Made by a program: the position numbers and the translations under genes | In this document: positions 7,643 to 15,957 of the stretch, piece after piece | Numbering within the stretch: position 1 is the first letter of the stretch | Layout of the letters: the number at the start of each line of letters is the position of its first letter | From: Sphingobium fuliginis | GTDB taxonomy: Bacteria; Pseudomonadota; Alphaproteobacteria; Sphingomonadales; Sphingomonadaceae | Assembly (NCBI RefSeq): GCF_004152845.1 | Contig: NZ_SEON01000002.1 | Span: forward strand, 1-64,000 | Direction of reading: 5' to 3' | Length of the DNA stretch: 64,000 nucleotides | The notes under the pieces: model-generated | What the model was told of the DNA's origin: nothing | The model's database searches: none | Seen by the model: the letters and a program-made list of their open reading frames with translations, nothing else

Positions 7643-9456
7643 CAGAGCCGCGTCATCGCCTCCGCGGCGATCATCCGGGCTTCGGGGTCCAGCCCGACCC
7701 GATGCAGTGCCGCGACGATGTGGTAGAGGTGGAAGGCCGGGAGCCGGTTCCAGTCGGCGGTCTGCATGCCGACCGCCGCCAGCAGCGCGACGCTGCCCTT
7801 CTCGCCCCGGCCGGCCGCCGCATCGATGGCGCGCGACCAGCGGCTGGCGGCAGCCAGATCGAAACCATGATCCTGCGCCAGCGCCGCACCGTCCTGCGCA
7901 TTGAGCCGCGACAGGCCCGCCAGCGCGGCGATCAGCATCTGCGCCTTGTGGGGATCGGCATCCTTGGCGAAGGAGGAAACCCGTCCCGACCCGATCTCCA
8001 CCACCGCGCTCGGCGCACCGACCGCCAGCAAGGCCCAAAGGTCGGCCGCGCCGTCACCGTCCGCCTGCGCCGCAAGCCGCGACCACTGCGCCGCGCTGCG
8101 GTCATAACCGGCGGTGAACATGGCCGCGACCAGATTGGCGGCATCGCGCGCGCTCAGCTCCGAAACCGGCAGCGCCGCGGCTGCCCGCGCCGTCGCGATC
8201 AAGCCGACGAAATCCGGCCGCGCCTCATTCTGCCAAACTGTCCGCATCGCCTGGAGCCGCTCGTCCGTCCCCGATCCGGCATAGGCGGTGCGCAGCGCGT
8301 CCACCCGGTCGGCCGCATTGGCGGGCACGTCGCCGTCGGATTGCAACTGGCTGTAGAAGCCAACCAGCGCCTGCGAGGAAAAGACGCCGAGCCGAGCCGC
8401 CACCTCTGCGCCCGGCAGGCGACGAACGGCGGACAAGGCAGGGGCACGCGCTTCCCAGGCGCGGACATGGGGCCCGGCCGTGGCATAGAGATCATCGGGT
8501 ATCTCGACATTGAGCGCCGTCGCGAGGCCGAAACGCCAGGCCGTCAGCCGGTCCACCGCGTCCCATTCGATCTTCACCGACCTGCGGGCGTTGAATCCGG
8601 TGCCCACGACCTTTTCCGCCAGCCGATAGTCGATGCCGCGCACCACGCCCCGCCGTTGCGCCTGGTTGAGCGCCCCGCTGGCCGAACCCTGATCCCCTGA
8701 AAGCGCCGGGCATATGGCGCGCGTCATGTCCCAGCCCGGCTCCTTGCTGAACCGCAGCGCGCCCACCGACAGCGGACACAGTCCCGCCGGATCGGCCGTC
8801 GCCAGATAGGTCTGCATGGCGATGGCATAGAGGCGGGGGGTGAACCGGTCGGAATCGACGCTCTGCACCAGCAGGCGGGCGCTGTCCGCCTCCCCCATGC
8901 GCAGCAGCAGCCAGGCGCGTTCGGCGACCCAATCGGCGCCGTCGATGTCGCGGGGCGTATCGGTCGCGGACAAGAGCGCCCGGCGCAGCAGGATCGACGC
9001 CCAGCGGGAGGTGATCGGCGCCCGCGTTTCCTTCATCAATGCAGCAAGGAACTGGCCCGACTGCGCGCCGAAGGCATTGGGAGCCAGCCCCCGCTGCTCC
9101 GGCGTCAGCGGCCCAACGCGATCGAGTGAGCGATGGGCGTTTTCCGGCAGGTCGTATTTCTGCTTTTCGGCGGCCAGCTCCTCCTCGCTCATCGGTTCCG
9201 CCGCATTGTCCCCGGCCTCGTCCGTGATGGCGAAGCTGGGCGGCACGATGGGCGCGGCGGGCGTGGAGCCGACAGGCGGCGCGGGCGTGCCCGGGGCGGG
9301 GCGCGGCGGCTGCGTGCCGGGTTGCGGCGTTTCGGGCGCATCGCCGAAGCCGGGCGGCAGGAGCGATTCGGGCGTCTCCTGCGCCACCACCGGCAGCGCC
9401 AGAGCGAGCGCAAGCGTGCCCAGCGCCCATTTCGCATTCACCCGCCGTTGCGCCAT
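7642..9456 (-). CDS. Exported helical protein of unknown function
   Basis: I do not recognise this 604-residue protein. It opens with a signal peptide (KWALGTLALALALPVVAQE), then a proline-rich linker (about residues 35-75, PAPGTPAPP-type) and a long alanine-rich, apparently all-helical body that may form solenoid repeats. It is therefore probably periplasmic. The gene lies between a 62-residue membrane protein (5-base gap) and xerD (one-base overlap), so all three are co-transcribed. A link to envelope or division-site processes is only inferred from context. Confidence 0.8.
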   Translation of the reverse strand: MAQRRVNAKWALGTLALALALPVVAQETPESLLPPGFGDAPETPQPGTQPPRPAPGTPAPPVGSTPAAPIVPPSFAITDEAGDNAAEPMSEEELAAEKQKYDLPENAHRSLDRVGPLTPEQRGLAPNAFGAQSGQFLAALMKETRAPITSRWASILLRRALLSATDTPRDIDGADWVAERAWLLLRMGEADSARLLVQSVDSDRFTPRLYAIAMQTYLATADPAGLCPLSVGALRFSKEPGWDMTRAICPALSGDQGSASGALNQAQRRGVVRGIDYRLAEKVVGTGFNARRSVKIEWDAVDRLTAWRFGLATALNVEIPDDLYATAGPHVRAWEARAPALSAVRRLPGAEVAARLGVFSSQALVGFYSQLQSDGDVPANAADRVDALRTAYAGSGTDERLQAMRTVWQNEARPDFVGLIATARAAAALPVSELSARDAANLVAAMFTAGYDRSAAQWSRLAAQADGDGAADLWALLAVGAPSAVVEIGSGRVSSFAKDADPHKAQMLIAALAGLSRLNAQDGAALAQDHGFDLAAASRWSRAIDAAAGRGEKGSVALLAAVGMQTADWNRLPAFHLYHIVAALHRVGLDPEARMIAAEAMTRL

Positions 9457-9461
9457 GCCGT

Positions 9462-9650
9462 TTACTGGCCCAGCTTTTCGGCGGGAATGACCTTTTCCAC
9501 GCGGGCCTGCGGCTTTTCGCCGCCGCGCGACCAGAGCAGGGCGATGATCCCCGCCAGCACAAGGACCGCAATGATGGGGATGATCGGCAGGGACGTCTTG
9601 CGGCGCCGGGAGCTGCCCTCAAAACTGCTGTAGGAACGGTTGCGCTTCAT
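9462..9650 (-). CDS. Small single-pass membrane protein of unknown function
   Basis: A 62-residue protein with a basic serine-rich N-terminus (MKRNRSYSSFEGSSRRRKTS), one strong transmembrane helix (about residues 21-40) and a short charged tail, presumably outside. It is the first gene of the operon leading to xerD and faces aroK across a 94-base divergent region. The next gene starts 5 bases on. No family recognised. Confidence 0.72.
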   Translation of the reverse strand: MKRNRSYSSFEGSSRRRKTSLPIIPIIAVLVLAGIIALLWSRGGEKPQARVEKVIPAEKLGQ

Positions 9651-9706
9651 GAGTCCTGTTCTGGCTGGCTATTCTGGCTGGGCCAAAGCTGAAGGAAAGT
9701 TGCGAT

Positions 9707-9734
9707 TTGCCTTGTCGACGCGGGGATGTATAGC
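9707..9734 (+). promoter_or_regulatory. Probable aroK promoter
   Basis: TTGCCT at 9707-9712 and TATAGC at 9729-9734 are 16 bases apart. Initiation 6-8 bases later would fall within about five bases of the aroK ATG at 9745, so the message may be nearly leaderless. A GCGGGG/CCCCGC inverted repeat (9720-9739) overlaps the -10 region. Confidence 0.5.
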
Positions 9735-9744
9735 CCCGCTCGCC

Positions 9745-10293
9745 ATGCAGCGAAACAGCAAATCCGCCAATGCGCAAGCGAAGCGCGGTCCCATCGTCCT
9801 GGTGGGCATGATGGGCGTGGGCAAATCGACCGTCGGGCGTCGGCTGGCGGCGCGGCTTGGCGTGGGCTTCGTCGATGCGGACGAGGAGATCGAAAAGGCC
9901 GCGGGCATGACGATCACCGAAATGTTCGAACGCTATGGCGAGGCCTATTTCCGCGATGGCGAACGGCGGGTGATCGCCCGGCTGATGGATGGGGAGCCCA
10001 AGGTCATCGCGACCGGCGGGGGCGCCTTCATGCAGGAAGAGACGCGGGCGCTGATCCTGGAGCATGCGCTGGCGATCTGGCTGAACGCCGACATCGACAC
10101 GCTGGTCGACCGGGTGTCGCGGCGCGAGGGACGGCCGCTGCTGAAGGGCAAGGACCCGCGCGTCGTGCTGACCGAGCTGGCCGCGATCCGCAATCCGGTT
10201 TACGCACTCTGCCCCATTCATGTGAAAAGCGCCGCCGCGCCGCATGACGTGGCGGTCGACAGTATCATGGAGCAGCTTTCCCAATGGCCATAG
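9745..10293 (+). CDS. aroK: Shikimate kinase
   Basis: A 182-residue kinase with Walker A GMMGVGKST (residues about 22-30), the DADEEIE shikimate-site motif and the GGGAF segment. It phosphorylates shikimate with ATP in aromatic amino acid synthesis. ATG 9745 is chosen over the in-frame start at 9640 because the earlier part covers the promoter and a neighbouring gene's 5' end. No Shine-Dalgarno is visible before it. It overlaps aroB by ten bases. Confidence 0.94.
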   Translation: MQRNSKSANAQAKRGPIVLVGMMGVGKSTVGRRLAARLGVGFVDADEEIEKAAGMTITEMFERYGEAYFRDGERRVIARLMDGEPKVIATGGGAFMQEETRALILEHALAIWLNADIDTLVDRVSRREGRPLLKGKDPRVVLTELAAIRNPVYALCPIHVKSAAAPHDVAVDSIMEQLSQWP

Positions 10294-11396
10294 TCCGCGT
10301 CGCACTGGATTCGCGCAGCTACGACATTCTGATCGAACAGGGCGTGCTGGACCGGGCGGCAACGCATCTGGCAGGCTATGCGCGCAAGGGACGGCTGGTG
10401 GTGGTGACCGATCGGCATGTCGCCGCCGCGCAACTGCCCCGCCTGGAGGCCAGTCTGCGGGCCGCCAATGTGGCGGTCGAAGCGGTGGTCCTGCCACCGG
10501 GAGAGCAGACCAAGAGCTGGCGCCACCTTGAAGAGCTGCTCGATGCGCTGCTGGCGCTGGAGATAGAGCGCGGCGACCATGTGGTGGCGCTCGGCGGCGG
10601 GGTGATCGGCGATCTGGTGGGCTTTGCCGCCTCGATCCTGAAACGCGGCTGCCATTTCATCCAGGTGCCCACGACATTGCTGGCGCAGGTGGACAGTTCC
10701 GTCGGCGGAAAGACCGCGATCAATGCGAAGGCGGGCAAGAATCTGGTCGGCAGCTTTTACCAGCCCTCGCTGGTGCTGATCGATCCCTCGACGCTCGACA
10801 CGCTGCCGGCGCGGGAGACGCGGGCCGGTTATGCCGAGGTGGTGAAATATGGCCTGATCGACGATCCCGCCTTTTTCGCCTGGTGCGAGGCGGAAGGGCA
10901 CAGGCTGCTGTCCGGCGACGTCCAGGCGCGCGAATATGCCATCGAACGCAGCGTGGCCGCCAAGGCGGCCATTGTTGCCGATGACGAGCGGGAGACATCC
11001 GGACGGCGGGCCTTGCTGAACCTTGGCCATACCTTCGGCCATGCGCTGGAGGCGGATACCGGCTTTTCGGATCTTCTGCTCCATGGCGAGGGCGTCGCGG
11101 CGGGGATGGCTCTTGCCTTCCGCTATTCGGCGCGGCGCGGCCTGTGCCCGGCGGAGGATGCGGAGCGGGTGACGGCGCATCTGAAAGCCGTCGGGCTGCC
11201 GCACGACCTCGCCAGCGCGCATGTGAAGGCGGACGGCGCGGCGCTGGTCGCGCATATGCTGCACGACAAGAAGATGGCGGCAGGCACCCTGCCCTTCCTG
11301 CTGGCGCGGGGAATCGGGCAGACCTTCCTGTCGAAGGATGTCGTGCTGGATGATGTCGCCGCGTTCCTGGACGAGGATCGCATGGCGGCGGGATGA
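10284..11396 (+). CDS. aroB: 3-dehydroquinate synthase
   Basis: A 370-residue NAD- and zinc-dependent enzyme that converts DAHP to 3-dehydroquinate, the second shikimate-pathway step. Visible signatures are GGGVIGDLVGF, the PTTLLAQVDSSVGGKTAIN block, and the metal ligands Glu in YAEVVKYG and His in LNLGHTFGHALE. The aroKB order with overlap is a classical coupled pair. Confidence 0.97.
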   Translation: MAIVRVALDSRSYDILIEQGVLDRAATHLAGYARKGRLVVVTDRHVAAAQLPRLEASLRAANVAVEAVVLPPGEQTKSWRHLEELLDALLALEIERGDHVVALGGGVIGDLVGFAASILKRGCHFIQVPTTLLAQVDSSVGGKTAINAKAGKNLVGSFYQPSLVLIDPSTLDTLPARETRAGYAEVVKYGLIDDPAFFAWCEAEGHRLLSGDVQAREYAIERSVAAKAAIVADDERETSGRRALLNLGHTFGHALEADTGFSDLLLHGEGVAAGMALAFRYSARRGLCPAEDAERVTAHLKAVGLPHDLASAHVKADGAALVAHMLHDKKMAAGTLPFLLARGIGQTFLSKDVVLDDVAAFLDEDRMAAG

Positions 11397-11451
11397 TGCC
11401 CGGGATGGCTGATAGGGATGGTCAGCCACCGTTAAGCCCCTTCCCTTCAGG

Positions 11452-11479
11452 TTCAAACGGGGCATGTAACTCGTTTGAA
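11452..11479. repeat. Stem-loop in the aroB-rpmE gap
   Basis: TTCAAACG and CGTTTGAA form a perfect 8-bp stem around 12 bases, 56 bases after aroB. There is no T-run. The rest of the 254-base gap holds only short palindromes and the rpmE terminator. Confidence 0.4.
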
Positions 11480-11595
11480 GGGTGGGGATGGGAAGTGCCC
11501 ATAGGCTGAGACTGCGCGTGAGGCACGCCCCTCTCCCCTGAAGAGGAGGGCAAGCGTCAATGTCCGCTTCTGGCGAAAAGCCGCCTCTACCAACC

Positions 11596-11626
11596 AAATA
11601 AAAAGGGCGCCCCAGGAGGCGCCCTT
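11596..11626 (-). terminator. Rho-independent terminator of rpmE
   Basis: On the minus strand AAGGGCGCC and GGCGCCCTT form a 9-bp stem with a 6-base loop, followed by TTTTTATTT. It lies 25 bases after the rpmE stop. Confidence 0.9.
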
Positions 11627-11650
11627 CCCTATTCTTCGCTTGAAGGCCGA

Positions 11651-11875
11651 TTACTTCTTCAGCGTCAGGCCGCCGAAACGCTTGTTGAAGCGTGCCACCT
11701 GGCCGCCCTGCTCAAGCTGGCGGGTGCCGCCGGTCCAGGCCGGGTGCGACTTGGGATCGATGTCGAGCGCCAGCGTGTCGCCTTCCTTGCCCCAGGTCGA
11801 GCGGGTGCGGAACGTCGTGCCGTCGGTCATCTGGACGGTGATGAAGTGGTAATCGGGATGCGTATCGGCCTTCAT
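11651..11875 (-). CDS. rpmE: 50S ribosomal protein L31
   Basis: A 74-residue bL31. The N-terminus [19 protein letters not shown] and the SHPAWTG motif identify it. It has no cysteine at all, so it is the zinc-independent form, which ribosomes can use when zinc is scarce. ATG 11875 is the family start; the longer in-frame reading is noise. It is followed by its own terminator and separated from fabZ by 181 bases. Confidence 0.96.
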   Translation of the reverse strand: MKADTHPDYHFITVQMTDGTTFRTRSTWGKEGDTLALDIDPKSHPAWTGGTRQLEQGGQVARFNKRFGGLTLKK

Positions 11876-12056
11876 GGGTCTGCTCCGTTCAGGGGCCGGT
11901 TTCCGACCGGCCATGGATGCGAAAATCTGCGAAGGCGCGCGGTTACATGGGAATGCGCGCAAAAGCAAGGGGAAGAACGGGCGGTTCCCTGTATCAGTCG
12001 ACCCGTCATTCCGGCTGGGGAGGAAGTGGCGGGAAAGTCGGGATCACCGCCGCGTT

Positions 12057-12542
12057 TCAGTTCACCGGCGGGTCGGCAATCATCGCGACGAAACTGGCCT
12101 CGGCGCAGAGCTTGCCCTCGACCATCGCCTTGCCCGTGAACTTGCAGACGCGGCCGCGAATCTGGACCAGATCGACATGCAGGTCGAGCAGGCAGCCCGG
12201 TTCGACCGGATTGCGGAACTTCGCCCCATCGATGCTCATGAAATAGACGAGCTTGCCCGAACCGCGAAGGTCCATGGTTTCGACCGTCAGCACGCCAGCG
12301 GCCTGCGCCATGGCTTCGACGATCAATACGCCGGGCATGATCGGCCGGCCGGGGAAATGCCCCTGGAAGAAATCCTCGTTGATCGACACCGCCTTGACCG
12401 CGTGGATCGTGCTGTTCGGCACGAGCGAAATCACGCGGTCGACGAGCAGCATCGGATAACGGTGCGGCAGCGCCGCCATCACCCCACGAATATCGATGGG
12501 GCCGATGGCGGCGGCAGCATTGTCAGACTGAACCGTCATCAA
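12057..12542 (-). CDS. fabZ: 3-hydroxyacyl-ACP dehydratase FabZ
   Basis: A 161-residue hot-dog enzyme. The active-site helix reads [20 protein letters not shown] with His62 and Glu76. It dehydrates 3-hydroxyacyl-ACP in fatty acid elongation. It follows skp after four bases, at the end of the bamA run. In most Gram-negatives lpxD sits just before and lpxA after fabZ; neither is here. ATG 12539 is an equally likely start. Confidence 0.97.
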   Translation of the reverse strand: MMTVQSDNAAAAIGPIDIRGVMAALPHRYPMLLVDRVISLVPNSTIHAVKAVSINEDFFQGHFPGRPIMPGVLIVEAMAQAAGVLTVETMDLRGSGKLVYFMSIDGAKFRNPVEPGCLLDLHVDLVQIRGRVCKFTGKAMVEGKLCAEASFVAMIADPPVN

Positions 12543-12546
12543 GCGA

Positions 12547-13206
12547 TCAGCGCGAGGTCGGCTGCTGCGACGGATTGGCGGGAGCAGCGGCCGGAGCGGC
12601 AGCGGCCTGGCCCTGGCGGCCCGGCTGCCAGCCGGCCGGCGGGGTGATGCCGACGCTGGGCACCAGCGCGTTGAGTTCGGTCACCACCGACTGGGTGATG
12701 TCGACGGTCGGCTGATAGGACACGGTCGCGTCAGGCGACAGGATCAGGTCGACCTTCGCCTTGGTCATCGCGGACTTCAGCGCATCCGACAGCTTGGCCG
12801 AAATCTGCTCCTCGACATAGGCGTTGGCGAGAGCGATCGGCTGACCCAGGCGCTGCAGTTCGGCCTGGCCGTCCTGACCGGCCTTCTGATAGGCCTCATA
12901 TTGGGTCTGGATTGCCGGGGTCGGCTTGCCACCGGCTGCCTTCATCGCGGCTTCCAGGGCCGTGCCCTTGGCCTTGAGATCGGCGTCGATCGCATTCTTG
13001 CGTGCGGTAAAGCCGTCGATCTGCGCCTTGTAGGTGGTCTGGATCTGCGTGCGCGCGGTCGAATAGGCCGAGCTGGTGGCGACGGCGCGTTGCAGGTCGA
13101 CGACGGCGATGCCGGTCTTCGACTGGGCAGCGGCCGGGACGCTGGTCAGCGCCATGGCGGTCATCGGCGCCAGAACCAGCGCGGCGGCCTTGAAAATGGT
13201 CTTCAT
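12547..13206 (-). CDS. skp: OmpH/Skp-family periplasmic chaperone
   Basis: A 219-residue protein with a signal peptide ending near SVPAAAQS, a helical middle (about residues 45-165) typical of the Skp tentacle region, and an extra alanine/proline-rich tail. Skp holds unfolded outer-membrane proteins on the way to the Bam complex. It overlaps the bamA stop by one base (TGATG), supporting co-translation and the assignment. It is longer than the E. coli homologue because of the tail. Confidence 0.88.
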   Translation of the reverse strand: MKTIFKAAALVLAPMTAMALTSVPAAAQSKTGIAVVDLQRAVATSSAYSTARTQIQTTYKAQIDGFTARKNAIDADLKAKGTALEAAMKAAGGKPTPAIQTQYEAYQKAGQDGQAELQRLGQPIALANAYVEEQISAKLSDALKSAMTKAKVDLILSPDATVSYQPTVDITQSVVTELNALVPSVGITPPAGWQPGRQGQAAAAPAAAPANPSQQPTSR

Positions 13207-15845
13207 CAGAATTGAGTCCCTACGTTGAAGCTGATTAGCTGAGTGTCGTCCCCTGGTTCCTTGAGCAGGGCCTTGGCGATGTCGATGCGGAACGGCCCGA
13301 AGGGCGAGTTCCAGTTGACGCCGAAGCCCACGGCGACACGCGGTTTCAGCGTATCGCCCAGATATTCCTCATCGAACGGGCCGATGATGAGGGTCTGGTT
13401 GGTCCCGCACGTGCCGGGAGTCCCCGCCTCGCTGCGCGAACCGGTCGTGTTGTCGGCGCAGATGCCGTTCGAATTCGTCGTGCGGGGATTGCGCAATCCG
13501 GCGACCGCACCGACATCCGCGAAAATCGAGGGACGCAGGCCCATTTCACGCGCACCCGAGCCCAGCGGAATTTCCATTTCCGCCCGCGCCAGATAATAGA
13601 CCTTGCCGCCCAGGGCGTCGTCGGAAACATTGTTGTTCCCTTCGCCCCGCACATAGGTGGTATTGCCGCTCGAGTCGGTCTGCGACTGCAGGTAATAGCG
13701 CTTCACGCGCGGGCCGATGCCGCGAATATCGAAGCCGCGAATCTGCGGATTGCCCAGGAAGAAGCGATCCGTCAGGCGAACCTTGTCGACCAGCTCGTTC
13801 GAAGCGTCCCGGCGGTCGCCTTCAAGGCTGTGGATATAGCCGCCCTCCGCAGAGACGGAGAAGATGAACCCGCCGCCGACAGGCCAATATTTGGAGCCGT
13901 TCAACCGCGTGCGCACATATTTGACGCTGCCGCCCAGACCCGCGAAATCCTGGCTGAGAACGACATTATGGCCCCGTGTCGGACGAATGCGGTTGTCGCG
14001 GGTATCGTAGATCAGAGAATAGCCCAGCGACGACGTCGTCCGCTTGCCGATGGCGTCGCAAAGATAGCGTCCGGCCAGCAGCGGATCGCACTGAAGTCCC
14101 AGCGGACCTGCGCCATCGGGATCGGAGTAGTAGGTATCCTTGTCGAGCGTCACGTCGTCCAGATTCAACGTGTAACGCAGGGCCAGCGACATATATTCCG
14201 TGATCGGCACGCCGGCGCGAAGCTGGAAGCCGGTCGTCGTCTGTTCATAGGTCGTGTCGCGGTCGTTATTGTTCAGATAACGGAAGCTGTTGAGGTCGCG
14301 GCGATAGATGTCGCCGCCCAGTGCGATATTCTTGTCCATGAAATAGGGCTCGGTGAAGCCCACTTCCACCGACTTGGAATAAGCCGAATAATTGACGCTG
14401 GTGCGCAGTTCCTGGCCCTTGCCGCGGAAGTTGCGCTGGGTGATCGACGCCGCGACGATGAAACGCTCCAGCGAGGAGAAGCCGGCCGAAAGCGACAATT
14501 CGCCGGTCGATTTTTCCTGCACATTGGTTTCCAGGACGATGCGGTCCGGGGCGGAACCCGGCTTCTGCTCGATGTCCAGCTTTTCCTGGAAGAAGCCCAG
14601 CGAATTGATGCGGTCCTTCGACCGCTTGACCAGGAAGCTGTTGAACGCATCGCCCTCCGCCAGGCGGAATTCGCGGCGCACGACCTTGTCCTGGGTCAGC
14701 GTGTTGCCATTGATGTCGACCCGCTCGACATAGACGCGCGGCGCATTGGCGATGCGGAAGTCGATCCCCATCGTCAGCGTGTCCTTGTCGCGCTGGAAGT
14801 CCGGCTGGACGTCCGCGAAGGCATAGCCGAACAGGCCCGCCGTTTCGCTCAGCGTGTCGACCGTGTCCTCGACCTGCTTGGCGTTGTACCAGTCGCCCTT
14901 CTTCATCGGCAGCATCTTGGTCAGCGAATCGCCGGACAGGTCGCGAATGTCGCTGTTGACCTTCACATCACCGAATTTGTAGCGCTGCCCTTCCTCGACC
15001 ACATAGGTGATGATGAAGTCCTGCTTGTCCGGCGTCAGTTCCGCCACGGCGGAGATCACTCGGAAATCGGCATAGCCTTCGGTCAGGTAGAACTGGCGCA
15101 GCTTCTGCTGGTCATAGGCCAGACGATCCGGATCGTAGCTGGTGCCCGACGAGAAGATGCGGAACCAGCGCGATTGCTTGGTCACCATCTGGCTGCGCAG
15201 TTCGCCGTCCTTGAACTTCTCATTGCCGATGATGTTGATCTGGCGGACCTTGGATTTCGGCCCTTCGGAGATTTCGAAAACGATGTCGACGCGGTTCTGG
15301 TCAAGCTGCACCATCTTCGGTTCGACCGTGGCGGCGAAGCGGCCCTGCCGGCGATACAGCTCGATGATGCGGGCCACGTCGGCGCGCACTTTCGAGCGGG
15401 TATAGATCTGGCGCGGAGCCAGTTTTATTTCGGGACGTATCTTGTCTTCCTTGAGGCGCTTATTACCTTCAAGGACGATGCGGTTGATGACCGGGTTTTC
15501 CTTAACCTCGACGGTCAGCGCGCCATTGTCGTTGCGGATCTGGACGTCGGCGAACAGCTCCGTCTCGTAAAGGTCGCGCAACGCTTGGTCGAGCGATTCC
15601 TGGGTGAAGGGCTGGCCGATCCGCAGCTTGGTGTAGGACAGCACCGTATCCGGCTCCAGGCGCTGCTGGCCAGTGACGGAGATGGCGCGGATGGTTCCGG
15701 CGGCTGGAGCGACTGCCGGAACGGGCGCAGGCGCGGCAGCCGGCGGGGCATTTTGAGCCATCGCCGGGATCGCAGACATGCCCGCGATCATCGTCGTCGC
15801 CAACAGGGCCACGACGACCGGGCGCTGCCTGTTGCTGCTCATCAT
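13206..15845 (-). CDS. bamA: Outer membrane protein assembly factor BamA
   Basis: An 879-residue Omp85 protein: signal peptide ending at PAMAQ, five POTRA repeats over about residues 50-420, and a C-terminal 16-strand barrel including the conserved FFLGNPQIRGFDIRGIGPR region and closing with an aromatic residue. It is the central Bam insertase. The chosen start is the second of two adjacent possibilities (ATG 15845); a GTG at 15863 lies right behind GTAGAAG and would add six residues. It sits between rseP and skp, as in many proteobacteria. Confidence 0.96.
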   Translation of the reverse strand: MMSSNRQRPVVVALLATTMIAGMSAIPAMAQNAPPAAAPAPVPAVAPAAGTIRAISVTGQQRLEPDTVLSYTKLRIGQPFTQESLDQALRDLYETELFADVQIRNDNGALTVEVKENPVINRIVLEGNKRLKEDKIRPEIKLAPRQIYTRSKVRADVARIIELYRRQGRFAATVEPKMVQLDQNRVDIVFEISEGPKSKVRQINIIGNEKFKDGELRSQMVTKQSRWFRIFSSGTSYDPDRLAYDQQKLRQFYLTEGYADFRVISAVAELTPDKQDFIITYVVEEGQRYKFGDVKVNSDIRDLSGDSLTKMLPMKKGDWYNAKQVEDTVDTLSETAGLFGYAFADVQPDFQRDKDTLTMGIDFRIANAPRVYVERVDINGNTLTQDKVVRREFRLAEGDAFNSFLVKRSKDRINSLGFFQEKLDIEQKPGSAPDRIVLETNVQEKSTGELSLSAGFSSLERFIVAASITQRNFRGKGQELRTSVNYSAYSKSVEVGFTEPYFMDKNIALGGDIYRRDLNSFRYLNNNDRDTTYEQTTTGFQLRAGVPITEYMSLALRYTLNLDDVTLDKDTYYSDPDGAGPLGLQCDPLLAGRYLCDAIGKRTTSSLGYSLIYDTRDNRIRPTRGHNVVLSQDFAGLGGSVKYVRTRLNGSKYWPVGGGFIFSVSAEGGYIHSLEGDRRDASNELVDKVRLTDRFFLGNPQIRGFDIRGIGPRVKRYYLQSQTDSSGNTTYVRGEGNNNVSDDALGGKVYYLARAEMEIPLGSGAREMGLRPSIFADVGAVAGLRNPRTTNSNGICADNTTGSRSEAGTPGTCGTNQTLIIGPFDEEYLGDTLKPRVAVGFGVNWNSPFGPFRIDIAKALLKEPGDDTQLISFNVGTQF

Positions 15846-15885
15846 CGCTGTCACCCGCTCCACCTTCTACAAAAAAGCAACATGT

Positions 15886-15919
15886 CGTTCACGCCGGACC
15901 CATTCCGTTCACATCCGGA
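15886..15919 (-). repeat. Tandem 14-base repeats with 20-base period upstream of bamA
   Basis: CGTTCACGCCGGAC (15886) and CGTTCACATCCGGA (15906) match at 10 of 14 aligned positions, including a shared CGTTCAC heptamer, two helical turns apart, 40-75 bases before bamA in the rseP-bamA gap. The layout suits two protein monomers or dimers on one DNA face. Confidence 0.5.
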
Positions 15920-15957
15920 AAGACGGCGCCAAATCGCGTCCTCCTGCCCGATACGGC

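Noticed and set aside
11449..11465. GGTTCAAAC sequence resembling a tRNA T-loop
   Set aside because: No acceptor, D or anticodon arms can be built around it; it is part of a simple stem-loop.
11995..12050. CCGTCATTCCGGCTGGGG stretch resembling the CCGTCATTCCCGC repeats
   Set aside because: No complementary arm with acceptable pairing, so no repeat can be claimed.
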